Positions 5,311 to 6,191 of a stretch of 6,191 nt of DNA are shown in pieces. A program made the position numbers and the translations under genes. The stretch comes from Candidatus Poribacteria bacterium (lineage in GTDB: Bacteria; Poribacteria; WGA-4E; WGA-3G). The stretch spans positions 1-6,191 of the forward strand of contig VYFM01000021.1 in NCBI GenBank assembly GCA_009842375.1, written 5' to 3'. The stretch's first letter is position 1; every line of letters begins with the position of its first letter. The notes below the pieces were generated by a model that was given only the letters and a program-made list of their open reading frames with translations, made no database searches and was not told where the DNA came from.

Positions 5311-6191
5311 ATGGCATATAAGACACATAAAATCACATTAGCCCCGACTTCTAAGCAAAGTCGTTGGTTTTCCCAGCAATGCGGTTATAGGCGATTTGCG
5401 TATAACCAAGCGTTAGCAGATTTTAAGAGAGGCTTAGCTCAAGACAACTTCCAATCTTGGCAAACTCTCAATAACAACTTTAATCAAACAAAGAAACGTT
5501 ATGAGTGGACGCGTTCCCAAGATCAACGTGCTGCGTTATATGCGATTAAGGATCTGGGACAAGCGATTGCGAGTTGGGTATCCAAGCGCGCAAAGTTTCC
5601 AAAGTTCAAGGGACGGGGACACAAACAGAGTTGGACAACAGATGAACAAGCTGTGCGAGTAGAAGGCAAGCGTATCAAGCTGCCCAAAATTGGATGGGTC
5701 AAAATGCGTCAAGCCTTACGTTTTGCGGGTCGGTTTATCAAGGTAACAATCTCAAGGACGGCACATCGTTGGTTTGCATCTATCACCGTGGCAACAGAGG
5801 ACACCGAAGTCGTTGATAACTCAACACACCCTGTTATCGGTATAGACGTGGGTATCAGGACATTGGCAACCTTGAGTGATGGGACGAAGTATGAAAATCC
5901 AAGACCGCTAAAACGTTATGAGAGAAAACTCAAACGAGAAGCACGAAAGTTGAGCCGTCAAGTGTTTAGGTCAAATAACTGGTCTAAGCAGAAACACAGG
6001 ATAGAACGTCTTCACTATCGTATCACTTGCATCCGAAACGATGCACACCACAAAGCAACCACAGCAATCGTCAATCGTGTTTATGCTATCGGTATTGAGA
6101 CACTCAAGGTTACCCATCTGCTAAAGAACAAGAAATTGGCAAAGGCGTTATCGGATAGTGCGTTAGGTGGGTTTCTCTCTAAACTCAAGAC
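5311..6191 (+). CDS. tnpB: TnpB (OrfB), RNA-guided endonuclease of an IS200/IS605-type element, 3' end outside window
   Basis: The open frame gives 293 residues with no stop, plus two bases, before the window ends; family members are usually about 370-420 residues. AGGGG at 5300-5304 lies six bases before ATG 5311, supporting this start. Residues 1-40 match the N-terminal helix-turn-helix region (QCGYRRFAYNQALADFK). PKFKGRGHKQSW at about 107-118 is typical of the family. The RuvC-like nuclease starts at GIDVGIRTLATLSDG, where Asp179 is the first catalytic residue; IGIETL with Glu273 holds the second. The KLKREARKLSRQ helix lies between them, as expected. The zinc finger and third acidic residue would be encoded beyond 6191. 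TnpB proteins use an omega RNA from the element's 3' end to cut DNA, which favours retention of the element. The frame looks intact so far, with no sign of decay. Confidence 0.92.
   Translation, partial: MAYKTHKITLAPTSKQSRWFSQQCGYRRFAYNQALADFKRGLAQDNFQSWQTLNNNFNQTKKRYEWTRSQDQRAALYAIKDLGQAIASWVSKRAKFPKFKGRGHKQSWTTDEQAVRVEGKRIKLPKIGWVKMRQALRFAGRFIKVTISRTAHRWFASITVATEDTEVVDNSTHPVIGIDVGIRTLATLSDGTKYENPRPLKRYERKLKREARKLSRQVFRSNNWSKQKHRIERLHYRITCIRNDAHHKATTAIVNRVYAIGIETLKVTHLLKNKKLAKALSDSALGGFLSKLK

Larger units (their letters stand above)
5160..6191 (+). mobile_element. IS200/IS605-superfamily element, tnpB-only in this window, cut by the right edge
   Basis: The span covers the left hairpin, the second inverted repeat and the tnpB reading frame. 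No Y1 transposase gene (tnpA) is seen on the left side, so this may be an IS1341-type element carrying only tnpB, moved by a tnpA elsewhere; tnpA could still lie beyond 6191. The left boundary is a guess based on the hairpin being normally near the end; elements of this family insert without target duplication, so no direct repeat can mark it. The right end and the omega RNA, which usually overlaps the 3' end of tnpB, are outside the window. Confidence 0.55.

Noticed and set aside
1..6191. CRISPR array, tRNA or rRNA genes
   Set aside because: No regularly spaced direct repeats and no tRNA- or rRNA-like conserved blocks were seen on either strand.

Overview
The window looks like bacterial chromosome of moderate to low GC, with Gram-negative-style exported binding proteins. 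My best guess at the lineage is Candidatus Poribacteria or a related uncultured sponge or marine bacterium. This rests mainly on the N-terminal module of the 2434-4005 protein, whose pattern (SDDSIKVWLNGE, then QGDNLLMVKV, then WSMFVGV) I recall from Poribacteria proteins. That is memory, not a search, so the lineage is tentative.

Layout. Bases 1-216 are non-coding leader with a plausible promoter. Bases 217-1224 encode a lipoprotein of the TAXI solute-binding family, without its membrane partner. Bases 1249-1277 look like a promoter, followed at 1293-1373 by a clear TPP (thiamine pyrophosphate) riboswitch and a leader of about 190 nt. Behind it lie three same-strand genes: an ABC-transporter permease of the ThiX/SsuC type (1567-2340), a secreted NMT1/THI5-like (ThiY-type) binding protein with an unusual extra N-terminal domain (2434-4005), and the glycine oxidase thiO (4002-5141), which overlaps its predecessor by the four bases ATGA. 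After thiO come two inverted repeats and a tnpB gene of the IS200/IS605 superfamily (5311 onward) that runs off the right edge.

How it fits together. The riboswitch predicts that the three-gene unit is turned down when TPP is plentiful. The binding protein and permease would import a thiamine pyrimidine precursor (formylaminopyrimidine or HMP-like). ThiO would oxidise glycine to the imine used to build the thiazole half. The unit thus covers both halves of thiamine. The transporter is incomplete here: no ATPase gene lies in the window, and the tnpB element sits where further thi genes (thiS, thiG or an ATPase) might be expected.

The most notable points are the domain fusion on the ThiY-type protein, the missing ATPase, the long riboswitch leader with an unclear translation start, and the tnpB element directly behind the operon.
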